Below are positions 1 through 4,843 of a DNA stretch of 5,384 nucleotides, one piece after another (position 1 is the stretch's first letter; the number at the start of each line of letters is the position of its first letter). The notes under the pieces were generated by a model. It did not search any database. It saw only the letters and a list, made by a program, of their open reading frames with translations, and was not told where the DNA came from. The stretch covers positions 1-5,384 of the forward strand of contig JAJPXR010000190.1 in the NCBI GenBank assembly GCA_021205375.1. Direction: 5' to 3'. This DNA comes from Clostridiales bacterium. GTDB taxonomy: Bacteria > Bacillota > Clostridia > Oscillospirales > Oscillospiraceae. Both the position numbers and the translations under genes were made by a program.

Positions 1-7
1 TATGAAT

Positions 8-36
8 TTGGGGCCAGGTGCTTTACCTGACCCCAA
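8..36. repeat. Imperfect inverted repeat (possible weak terminator)
   Basis: A 12-bp stem (8-19 with 25-36) encloses a 5-nt loop. The only irregular position is 14/30, a C-A mismatch if read as plus-strand RNA but a G-U wobble if read as minus-strand RNA, so the minus-strand transcript folds better. Neither side is followed by a clean U-tract (CATTTATTAT on plus, ATTCATA on minus). It could be a weak terminator or the tail of a structure whose gene lies left of the window. The direction cannot be decided here. Confidence 0.45.
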
Positions 37-62
37 CATTTATTATAGAACCTAATATTCAT

Positions 63-93
63 CCCCACGGGCAGCCGCCCGTGGGGATTTTTT
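63..93 (+). terminator. Strong rho-independent terminator of an upstream plus-strand gene
   Basis: A perfect 10-bp GC-rich stem (63-72 with 77-86) with a 4-nt AGCC loop is followed directly by A and six T (87-93). This is a textbook intrinsic terminator on the plus strand. The gene it ends lies to the left of the window. It insulates the coat-type genes that follow, and the candidate sigma-G -35 begins only two bases after the T-run. Confidence 0.85.
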
Positions 94-94
94 C

Positions 95-123
95 GCATAT
101 TTTTCACGTTTCGGGTCATACTG
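95..123 (+). promoter_or_regulatory. Candidate sigma-G (forespore) promoter for the coat-protein pair
   Basis: The sequence reads GCATA (95-99), 17 nt, CATACTG (117-123). The Bacillus subtilis sigma-G consensus is GHATR, about 17-18 nt, CATNHTA, so the -35 matches fully and the -10 matches 6 of 7. Transcription would start near 130, leaving a short leader with the ribosome binding site. A sigma-A promoter of comparable quality is not visible here. The call rests on sequence match plus the sporulation-type genes downstream, and there is no experimental support in the sequence itself. Confidence 0.6.
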
Positions 124-152
124 GAACCATCAACCGCAAAGGAGATGGAACC

Positions 153-338
153 ATGGCAAATCTGACCAGCAAGGAGCTGTCCGCGCTGAAAGACCAACTG
201 GATTTCGAGCACACCTGCATCGTCAAGTACCAGTGCGCCTCCCAGGAGACCAACGAGAACGCCCTGAAACAGTGCTTCGACCAGTACGCGGGGCAGCACC
301 AGCAGAACTTCAACACGCTGCTGACCTTTTTAAAGTGA
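153..338 (+). CDS. Small helical protein, likely sporulation/coat-associated partner of the CotF-type gene
   Basis: This gene encodes a 61-residue soluble protein with no signal peptide or membrane segment. ATG at 153 is chosen because AAAGGAG (138-144) sits 8 nt upstream; the reading frame stays open further 5' but has no ribosome binding site there and runs through the upstream terminator. The protein looks almost entirely alpha-helical (residues about 5-60), with acidic, Gln- and His-containing helices and two Cys (in HTCIVKYQC). That layout resembles half of the ferritin-like helical hairpin of CotF-type spore coat proteins. It lies 13 bp upstream of a clear CotF-family gene and shares its transcript. 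Such short genes are typically paired with CotF-like genes in Clostridia (from general knowledge). The assignment as a coat or forespore protein is inference from context and fold character. Confidence 0.8.
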   Translation: MANLTSKELSALKDQLDFEHTCIVKYQCASQETNENALKQCFDQYAGQHQQNFNTLLTFLK

Positions 339-351
339 GGAGGGACCCAAC

Positions 352-600
352 ATGACCGACAAGGAACGGATGACCGACCTGATCTTGACCGAGAAGAAGA
401 TGACCACCAACTACAACACCTTCGCCTCGGAGTGTACCAACACCCGGCTGCGGGACACCTTCGTGAACATGATCCGCAGCGGCCACAACACCGCTACCCA
501 GCTCTTTGACGAGGCCATGAACCGGGGCTGGTTCACCACCACCCCCGCCGACGGCGCGCAGATCGCCCAGGCATATCAGACCTATTCTTCCATGAACTGA
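352..600 (+). CDS. CotF-family spore coat protein (short clostridial form)
   Basis: This gene encodes an 82-residue protein of the CotF-like spore coat family (Coat_F type). It has the family pattern: an opening helix with LILTEKKMTTNYN (about residues 10-22), then ASECTNTRLRDTF, a helix with GHN and QLFDEAMNRGW (about 44-60), and a C-terminal AQAYQTY. Family members adopt a ferritin-like helical bundle and are structural or accessory spore proteins; B. subtilis relatives of the YraD/YraG type are regarded as forespore-expressed. ATG at 352 follows GAGGAGGG (337-344); Met7 is a possible but less well placed start. The protein is shorter than Bacillus CotF (about 160 aa) because it holds only one helical unit. 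The 61-aa gene upstream, 13 bp away, probably supplies a related unit in the same operon. No metal-binding ferritin motif is evident. Confidence 0.88.
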   Translation: MTDKERMTDLILTEKKMTTNYNTFASECTNTRLRDTFVNMIRSGHNTATQLFDEAMNRGWFTTTPADGAQIAQAYQTYSSMN

Positions 601-612
601 GAGAACGTGAAA

Positions 613-638
613 GCCCCCGCCGTGGAAACGGCGGGGGC
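613..638. terminator. Bidirectional hairpin between convergent coat operon and guaB
   Basis: A perfect 11-bp GC-rich stem (613-623 with 628-638) closes on a GGAA tetraloop of the GNRA type. It lies between the stop of the CotF-type gene (600) and the convergent stop of guaB (658). The following plus-strand sequence ATGGTTTTGGTT and the minus-strand TTTCACGTTCT are only moderately U-rich, so it is a strong hairpin with weak U-tracts. It probably serves both genes. Confidence 0.75.
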
Positions 639-657
639 ATGGTTTTGGTTCAAAAAG

Positions 658-2130
658 TTACCGCACAGAGTAGTTGGGCGCCTCTTTGGTGATGTTGATG
701 TCGTGGGGGTGGCTCTCCTTCAAACCGGCGGAGGTGATGCGGACGAACTGGCCGTTCTGCTGGAGATAGGGGATGTTGGGCGCGCCGCAGTAGCCCATGC
801 CGGAGCGGATGCCGCCGATCATCTGGAAGATGGTGTCGGACAGGGTCCCCTTGTAAGGCACGCGGCCCTCGACCCCTTCGGGCACCAGCTTGCGCTTGCC
901 GGACTGGAAATAGCGGTCCTTGGAGCCGTTGTTCATGGCGGCGATGGAGCCCATGCCGCGGTAGACCTTGAAGGAACGGCCCTGGTAAATTTCCGTCTCA
1001 CCGGGGGACTCCTCGCAGCCCGCCAGCAGGCTGCCCAGCATGACCACGTTGGCTCCGGCGGCCAGGGCCTTGACGATGTCGCCGGAATACTGGATGCCGC
1101 CGTCAGCGATGACGGGGATGCCGTACTTCTCGGCCATGCAGGCGGCGTCATATACGGCGGTGATCTGGGGCACGCCGATGCCCGCCACCACGCGGGTGGT
1201 ACAGATGGAGCCGGGGCCGATGCCCACCTTGACGCAGTCCACGCCGGCCTTGATGAGCGCCTCGCACCCGGCGGCGGTGGCCACGTTGCCGGCGATGAGC
1301 TGCACGTCGGGGTACTTGGCCTTGACCCGTTCCACCGACTTGAGAATGTTGCGGCTGTGGCCGTGGGCGGAGTCCAGATTCAGCACGTCTACACCGGCCT
1401 CGACCAGGGCATCCACCCGGTCCATCAGGTCGGCGGTGACGCCGATAGAAGCGCCGCAGAGCAGACGGCCCCGGTCGTCACGGGCGGCGTTGGGATAGGC
1501 CACGGCCTTCTCGATGTCCTTGATGGTGATGAGGCCCTTGAGTTTGCCCTCGCTGTCCACGATGGGCAGCTTCTCCACCTTATGCTTGCAGAGGACCTTT
1601 TTGGCCTCGTCCAGGGTGACGCCCTCAGAGGCGGTGATGAGGTTGTCCCTGGTCATCACCTCGCTGATGGGACGGCTCATATCGGTCTCGAACTTCATGT
1701 CCCGGTTGGTGATGATGCCCACCAGCTTGCCGCTCTTCTCGCAGATGGGCACGCCGGAGATGTGATACTTGGCGCAAAGCTCGTCGGCCTCGCCCAGGGT
1801 GTTGTGAGGCTCCAGCCAGAAGGGGTTGAGGATGACGCCGTTTTCAGAGCGCTTCACCTGGTCCACCTGCTCGGCCTGCTGCTCGATGGACATATTTTTG
1901 TGGATGATGCCGATGCCGCCTTCCCGGGCGATGGCGATGGCCATCCGGTACTCCGTGACGGTGTCCATGGCGGCGCTCATCACGGGGATGTTCAGGCGGA
2001 TTTTTTTGGTGAGCTGGGTGTGCAGATCGATGTCCGCAGGCAGCACGTCGCTGGCGGCGGGGATCAGCAGCACATCATCAAAGGTCAGTCCTTCCTTGAC
2101 AAATTTTTCAGAAGCGTTGGTATTGATCAT
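658..2130 (-). CDS. guaB: Inosine-5'-monophosphate dehydrogenase
   Basis: This gene encodes IMP dehydrogenase, which oxidises IMP to XMP with NAD+, the rate-limiting cytosolic step of guanine nucleotide synthesis. The 490-aa length is normal for a bacterial enzyme. The TIM-barrel start LTFDDVLL is at residues 15-22. Two CBS domains (about 98-147 and 155-210) interrupt the barrel as usual and carry nucleotide-sensing regulation in the family. The active-site loop GPGSICTTR has catalytic Cys310, the NAD/IMP-site segment DSAHGHS is at 253-259, IADGGI at 341-346, and the mobile-flap catalytic pair Arg406-Tyr407 lies in DRYFQ. The flap continues with VPEGVEGRVPYKG. All key residues are present. 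ATG at 2130 is preceded by AAAGGAG (minus strand, 2139-2145) with an 8-nt gap. It lies 85 bp downstream of the cysteine-rich gene on the same strand. No purine riboswitch or clear sigma-A promoter was seen in that gap, so its own promoter is unresolved. Confidence 0.98.
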   Translation of the reverse strand: MINTNASEKFVKEGLTFDDVLLIPAASDVLPADIDLHTQLTKKIRLNIPVMSAAMDTVTEYRMAIAIAREGGIGIIHKNMSIEQQAEQVDQVKRSENGVILNPFWLEPHNTLGEADELCAKYHISGVPICEKSGKLVGIITNRDMKFETDMSRPISEVMTRDNLITASEGVTLDEAKKVLCKHKVEKLPIVDSEGKLKGLITIKDIEKAVAYPNAARDDRGRLLCGASIGVTADLMDRVDALVEAGVDVLNLDSAHGHSRNILKSVERVKAKYPDVQLIAGNVATAAGCEALIKAGVDCVKVGIGPGSICTTRVVAGIGVPQITAVYDAACMAEKYGIPVIADGGIQYSGDIVKALAAGANVVMLGSLLAGCEESPGETEIYQGRSFKVYRGMGSIAAMNNGSKDRYFQSGKRKLVPEGVEGRVPYKGTLSDTIFQMIGGIRSGMGYCGAPNIPYLQQNGQFVRITSAGLKESHPHDINITKEAPNYSVR

Positions 2131-2169
2131 GTCAGCATCTCCTTTAAAAAAATTTGGTTTATTTATGGC

Positions 2170-2208
2170 AGCGCCGGAAAACCCAAACAGGCTCTCCGGT
2201 GCTTTTTT
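2170..2208 (+). terminator. Plus-strand-oriented terminator-like hairpin between two minus-strand genes
   Basis: A 9-bp stem (2170-2178 with 2195-2203, one G-U pair on the plus strand) has a 16-nt loop and is followed by a T-run (2203-2208), so it reads as an intrinsic terminator on the plus strand. Both flanking genes are on the minus strand. In minus-strand RNA the wobble becomes an A-C mismatch and no U-run follows directly, so it is a poor terminator for the cysteine-rich gene. It may instead stop antisense transcription, or may act as an attenuating hairpin in the guaB leader. Confidence 0.5.
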
Positions 2209-2215
2209 AACTATT

Positions 2216-2821
2216 TTACCTGCCGCTGGGACGAATCAGCAGCTTGTCCCGGCAGCACAGGTCGTTCAGGTCGTCCAGGGTGGCGGCAGGCAGGCGCAAG
2301 GATGCGCCGCAGTGGGCGCAGACCACTTCCACGCTGGAGTAGTGGACCTTCAGCGTCCAGTCCTGGCTGCCGCAGGCGCAGGAAATCCCGCCGCGGGCGG
2401 CGATGTCCTTCAGCTCCCCCAGCACCTCCGCCATGACCACGTCGTTCAGGAAGGAACTCTCCTCCTGCTTTTCGTCCAGCTCGTCCACCGCTTCCTCCAG
2501 GCGCTTGATGGCCTGATAGACAGCCTCGTCCTGGCCCACATAGCAGCAGTCCAGGCCGGTCTTGCCGCAGGAGAACCCCAGGGCCTTCTGGTGCAGGAAG
2601 TTCTTCTCCGGGCAGTAGGCGATGTGTTTGCCGCCGCAGGCCACGCAGGGGGCCTCCACCCGGAACCGGTCGCCCTCGTAGTCGATCCGCACCTCGGAGC
2701 CACCGCAGGGGCAGGCGATCTTGGTGGGGGCAGCAGTCAGGGAGAACGCAGAACGCTCCACGATGACGCTCTGGCGACATTTGGGGCAGAGAAAGCCAAT
2801 CGAACGCATTTCATCAGACAT
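2216..2821 (-). CDS. Uncharacterised cysteine-rich zinc-ribbon-like protein
   Basis: I do not recognise a named family for this 201-residue protein. It has 16 cysteines, most in metal-ligand spacing: C12-x2-C15 with C37-x-C39, C59-x2-C62 with C70 and C85, and C148-x-C150 with C168-x2-C171. This suggests two or three zinc-ribbon knuckles. Between the second and third groups (about 95-142) is an acidic stretch, probably helical or coiled-coil, rich in Glu and Asp. There is no signal peptide or membrane segment, so the protein is probably cytosolic. ATG at 2821 follows GGGAGG (minus strand, 2830-2835) with an 8-nt gap. A strong sigma-A promoter lies just upstream, so expression is probably vegetative. 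guaB lies downstream in the same direction and may be partly co-transcribed. Zinc binding is inferred from Cys spacing. A nucleic-acid or protein-binding role is possible but not shown. Confidence 0.85.
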   Translation of the reverse strand: MSDEMRSIGFLCPKCRQSVIVERSAFSLTAAPTKIACPCGGSEVRIDYEGDRFRVEAPCVACGGKHIAYCPEKNFLHQKALGFSCGKTGLDCCYVGQDEAVYQAIKRLEEAVDELDEKQEESSFLNDVVMAEVLGELKDIAARGGISCACGSQDWTLKVHYSSVEVVCAHCGASLRLPAATLDDLNDLCCRDKLLIRPSGR

Positions 2822-2842
2822 GAAACATTCCTCCCTCTTTGG

Positions 2843-2856
2843 CGGCTGATTTCAGC
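2843..2856. repeat. Small inverted repeat at the transcription start of the cysteine-rich gene
   Basis: GCTGA and TCAGC arms (2844-2848 and 2851-2855) are separated by TT, with an outer G/T position on each side. The repeat sits directly downstream of the -10 and overlaps the predicted start of transcription on the minus strand. That position would suit a repressor operator or a short 5' hairpin. It is short enough to be chance. Confidence 0.3.
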
Positions 2857-2857
2857 T

Positions 2858-2886
2858 ATTATACCAGCCCAACTTTGAAAAAACAA
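2858..2886 (-). promoter_or_regulatory. Sigma-A promoter with extended -10 for the cysteine-rich gene
   Basis: On the minus strand the -10 is a perfect TATAAT (2863-2858) preceded by TGG, giving the extended form TGNTATAAT. The -35 is TTGTTT (2886-2881), matching the TTG half of TTGACA, and the spacer is exactly 17 nt (2864-2880). Transcription would start near 2851, giving a leader of about 30 nt with the ribosome binding site. A 6-bp inverted repeat (GCTATT at 2855-2860, AATAGC at 2885-2890) overlaps both promoter boxes. Confidence 0.8.
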
Positions 2887-2930
2887 TAGCGGTTGCGTAC
2901 AATTTTCTCCGTTCCGACGGGACTGTTTTA

Positions 2931-2959
2931 GAATATTTTCACCCCTTCCGCGCAGACTA
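2931..2959 (+). promoter_or_regulatory. Candidate sigma-G (forespore) promoter for spoVAD-spoVAE
   Basis: The sequence reads GAATA (2931-2935), 17 nt, CAGACTA (2953-2959). This matches the sigma-G -35 consensus GHATR fully and the -10 CATNHTA at 6 of 7. Transcription would start near 2966, 27 nt before the spoVAD start codon. The spoVA operon of B. subtilis is known to be transcribed by sigma-G, so the match is expected here. The spacing equals that of the candidate promoter at 95-123. Confidence 0.7.
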
Positions 2960-2992
2960 TCCCCATATCGAACCACAAACGGAGGTGCAGCT

Positions 2993-4015
2993 ATGACAGC
3001 AAAAAAACTGGGCGGGCAGACCTACGCCCTGGCCGCTCCGCCCTCTATCGCGGGCCACGCCAACGTGGTGGGCAAGAAGGAGGGGCAGGGGCCGCTGGCG
3101 GACAGCTTCGACCTCATCAGCCAGGACGCCACCTTCGGCCAGTCCACCTGGGAGAAGGCGGAGACCGCCATGCAGAAGCTGGCGCTGACCCACGCTCTGG
3201 AAAAGGCGGGACAGCCCCTCTCCGCTCTGGATTTTCTTTTCGCCGGGGACCTGCTGAACCAGTGCATCGGGTCCGGCTACGCCGCCCGCGACCTGGGCGT
3301 TCCCTACTTCGGTCTGTACGGGGCCTGCTCCACCATGGCGGAATCCCTGGCCCTGGCCGCCATGACCCTGGACGGGGGCTTTGGAGAGTGGACGGCGGCA
3401 GCAGCCTCCTCCCACTTCTGCTCCGCCGAGCGGCAGTACCGCACGCCGCTGGAATACGGCGGACAGCGGACCCCCACCGCCCAGTGGACCGCTACGGCGG
3501 CGGGGGCGGCGGTGCTGGCAAAGGAGGGGCCGGGGCCGTATATCACCCACGTCACTGTGGGGAAAATCAACGACAAGGGCATCAAGGACGCCAACAACAT
3601 GGGGGCAGCCATGACCTGGGCGGCCTACGACACCATCTCCTGCCACCTGCGGGACACCGGGCGCGCCCCCTCCTATTACGATCTCATCGTCACCGGCGAC
3701 CTGGGCAAGCTGGGCCGGAGCCTGCTGGTGGAGCTGTTCCAGCGGGACGGGGTAGAACTTTCCGGCAACTACAACGACTGCGGATGTCTGCTCTACGACT
3801 GCGACACCCAGGACGTTCACTGTGGCGGCTCCGGCTGCGGCTGCTCCGCCTGCGTCCTCACCGGCTACCTGCTCAACGGGATGCGGGCGGGCAAGTGGAA
3901 CCGTCTGCTGTTCTGCGCCACCGGCGCGCTCCACTCCCCCACCGCCGTGGGACAGGGGGAGTCCATCCCCGGCATCTGCCACGCCGTGGCCATCTGCAAC
4001 CGCCGGGAAGGGTAA
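2993..4015 (+). CDS. spoVAD: Stage V sporulation protein AD (DPA-binding subunit)
   Basis: SpoVAD is a soluble thiolase-fold protein that binds dipicolinic acid. With the SpoVA membrane proteins it helps import DPA into the developing forespore and release it at germination. The 340-aa length matches the family. Visible hallmarks are the ketosynthase-like nucleophile region YGACSTMAESLA (residues 109-120, Cys112), TGDLGKLG (234-241), a Gly/Cys-rich segment CGGSGCGCSAC (277-287) and ATGALHSPT (309-317). The family is not known to act as a thiolase despite the fold. ATG at 2993 follows GGAGGTG (2981-2987). It is the first gene of its unit, with a sigma-G-like promoter directly upstream. In many Clostridia and in Bacillus, spoVAC precedes it; here it does not. 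spoVAE follows after 24 bp. Confidence 0.97.
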   Translation: MTAKKLGGQTYALAAPPSIAGHANVVGKKEGQGPLADSFDLISQDATFGQSTWEKAETAMQKLALTHALEKAGQPLSALDFLFAGDLLNQCIGSGYAARDLGVPYFGLYGACSTMAESLALAAMTLDGGFGEWTAAAASSHFCSAERQYRTPLEYGGQRTPTAQWTATAAGAAVLAKEGPGPYITHVTVGKINDKGIKDANNMGAAMTWAAYDTISCHLRDTGRAPSYYDLIVTGDLGKLGRSLLVELFQRDGVELSGNYNDCGCLLYDCDTQDVHCGGSGCGCSACVLTGYLLNGMRAGKWNRLLFCATGALHSPTAVGQGESIPGICHAVAICNRREG

Positions 4016-4039
4016 ACCGGTCAGAAAGGAGATTTGAAC

Positions 4040-4408
4040 ATGGAACTGTTTTGGCAATTTGTCCGGGCATTTCTCTGCGGCGGGGCCATTTGCGCCGTGG
4101 GGCAAATCCTCATTGACCGCACCTCCCTGACCCCGGCGAAGATCCTCACCGCCTACGTGGTGGCGGGGGTGGTGCTGGGGGCGCTGGGCCTGTACCAGCC
4201 CCTGGCGGAGTGGGGCGGCGCAGGGGCCACGGTGCCGCTGACCGGCTTCGGGTACAACCTGGCGAAGGGCGTCAAGACCGCCGTGGCGGAAAAGGGCCTG
4301 TTGGGGGCCTTCACCGGCGGGACGACTGCCGCAGCCGGGGGCATTGCCGCCGCGGTGCTGTTCGGTTGGCTGGCGGCGGCGGTGTTTAAGCCGGGGGAGA
4401 AAAGCTAG
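4040..4408 (+). CDS. spoVAE: Stage V sporulation protein AE (SpoVAEb type membrane protein)
   Basis: This gene encodes a small membrane protein of the SpoVAC/SpoVAEb family, part of the inner-membrane SpoVA complex that moves DPA across the spore inner membrane. The 122-aa length fits SpoVAE. Features include CGGAICAVGQ (13-22) at the first membrane helix, DRTSLTPAKI (26-35), the second helix (about 36-51), the conserved GGAGATVPLTGFG (59-71), and a C-terminal Gly/Ala-rich helix (about 93-116) ending in FKPG. The FKPG ending and short N terminus favour SpoVAEb over SpoVAC. ATG at 4040 is chosen because AAAGGAG (4025-4031) is 8 nt upstream; an in-frame TTG at 4034 would be too close. Translation is probably coupled to spoVAD, 24 bp upstream. 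No intrinsic terminator lies directly after the stop; the next candidate is at 4654-4715. Confidence 0.95.
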   Translation: MELFWQFVRAFLCGGAICAVGQILIDRTSLTPAKILTAYVVAGVVLGALGLYQPLAEWGGAGATVPLTGFGYNLAKGVKTAVAEKGLLGAFTGGTTAAAGGIAAAVLFGWLAAAVFKPGEKS

Positions 4409-4422
4409 CATTTCAATTGGCA

Positions 4423-4439
4423 ATTAGCAATGTGCAATG
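4423..4439 (+). repeat. Left copy of a 17-bp direct repeat flanking the inverted-repeat element
   Basis: ATTAGCAATGTGCAATG here recurs at 4757-4773 as ATTAGCAATGTGTAATG, in the same orientation and with one mismatch. The left copy lies in a GCAATGTGCAAT-type micro-repeat stretch (4416-4446). The pair brackets the nested inverted repeat, as a target-site duplication or a recombination scar would. Confidence 0.6.
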
Positions 4440-4457
4440 TGCAATTTGGGGTATGCC

Positions 4458-4745
4458 TTTGGAATCAGCCGTGTGCTGGAAACCCCTCCGCCGTCAAGCG
4501 GCACTTCCGCTTCGCTCCCTGCCCTTTCAGGGGAGGCAAGGGGGATAGTTCTTGTCGTTTTGCATGTGCTTATTTCAAAAGGTAGGATTTGAAGTATATT
4601 TTGTTTCATAAAGCAGGCTCTGTCCTTAATAAGCTATCATTCCGAAACCATCCACCCCTCTCGCCGCCCCTGAAAGGGGAGGTGGCGCGGCGTAAGCCGC
4701 GACGGAGGGGTTTTTCGCTGGAATTACTGATAAGGCTGATTCAAA
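4458..4745. repeat. Nested inverted-repeat (MITE-like) element with AT-rich core
   Basis: Three matched arm pairs nest around a common centre. TTTGGAATCAGCC (4458-4470) pairs with GGCTGATTCAAA (4734-4745, one indel), AAACCCCTCCG (4480-4490) pairs perfectly with 4703-4713, and CCCTTTCAGGGG (4522-4533) pairs perfectly with 4667-4678. Each arm also holds its own hairpin between the last two blocks (left 4496-4512, right 4686-4701). These hairpins differ in sequence but keep their fold. The centre (about 4545-4650) is clearly more AT-rich than the rest of the window and has no credible gene. No transposase is present, so this would be a non-autonomous or decayed element. Confidence 0.65.
4654..4715 (+). 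terminator. Branched hairpin plus T-run; probable spoVA operon terminator
   Basis: An outer 7-bp stem (4654-4660 with 4705-4711, extended by two pairs across a bulge) encloses two hairpins, 4667-4679 and 4686-4701. The second is a perfect 6-bp stem with a GTAA tetraloop. The outer stem is followed by five T (4711-4715). It is the right half of the inverted-repeat element and the first good plus-strand terminator after spoVAE. Confidence 0.5.
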
Positions 4746-4756
4746 GTGACACTCAT

Positions 4757-4773
4757 ATTAGCAATGTGTAATG
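4757..4773 (+). repeat. Right copy of the 17-bp direct repeat
   Basis: This copy matches 4423-4439 in 16 of 17 bases and has the same orientation. It lies 12 bp outside the right end of the inverted-repeat element. Confidence 0.6.
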
Positions 4774-4802
4774 AAACTCGCACCTCGTAAAGCAAAAGGA
4801 AT

Positions 4803-4838
4803 CCCCGCAGCGCGTCATTTTCGTGACCTGCTGCGGGG
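4803..4838 (-). terminator. Intrinsic terminator of the tandem-repeat protein gene
   Basis: A 9-bp perfect stem (4803-4811 with 4830-4838) is topped by a further GTCA/TGAC stem and a 6-nt loop. On the minus strand it is followed by ATTCCTTTTGCTTT, a U-rich tail. It lies 5 bp beyond the stop codon at 4844-4846. Confidence 0.8.
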
Positions 4839-4843
4839 AACTT

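Noticed and set aside
2131..2215. Purine riboswitch or clear sigma-A promoter upstream of guaB
   Set aside because: The 85-bp gap holds only one hairpin and AT-rich sequence. No aptamer-like three-way junction and no acceptable -35/-10 pair was found.
607..2436. Very long plus-strand open frame (609 codons) opposite guaB
   Set aside because: It is the antisense of guaB, which has every catalytic motif. The translation is low-complexity Gly/Ala/Asp/Val/His-rich, starts inside the terminator hairpin, and runs on into the antisense of the next gene. High GC leaves few stops on the opposite strand.
1826..2878. 350-codon plus-strand open frame across guaB, the gap and the cysteine-rich gene
   Set aside because: It crosses the plus-strand terminator-like hairpin, is antisense to two supported genes, and has no recognisable domain.
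2957..4423. 488-codon minus-strand open frame opposite spoVAD and spoVAE
   Set aside because: It spans two convincing sporulation genes and the gap between them, has a Gly/Gln/Pro/Ala-rich composition, and shows no family motif or good start. It is a GC-driven shadow.
4416..4446. GCAATGTGCAAT micro-repeats considered as a CRISPR or iteron array
   Set aside because: The units are only about 7 bp, too few and without spacers. No cas or rep gene is near.
4424..4609. 61-codon minus-strand frame in the left arm of the element
   Set aside because: It is made largely of repeat arm and micro-repeat sequence and has no coding character.
4589..4771. 60-codon plus-strand frame in the inverted-repeat element
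   Set aside because: Most of the translation (HPPLSPPLKGEV and following) is simply the repeat arm read as protein, a common false call in such repeats. There is no convincing start context or family match.
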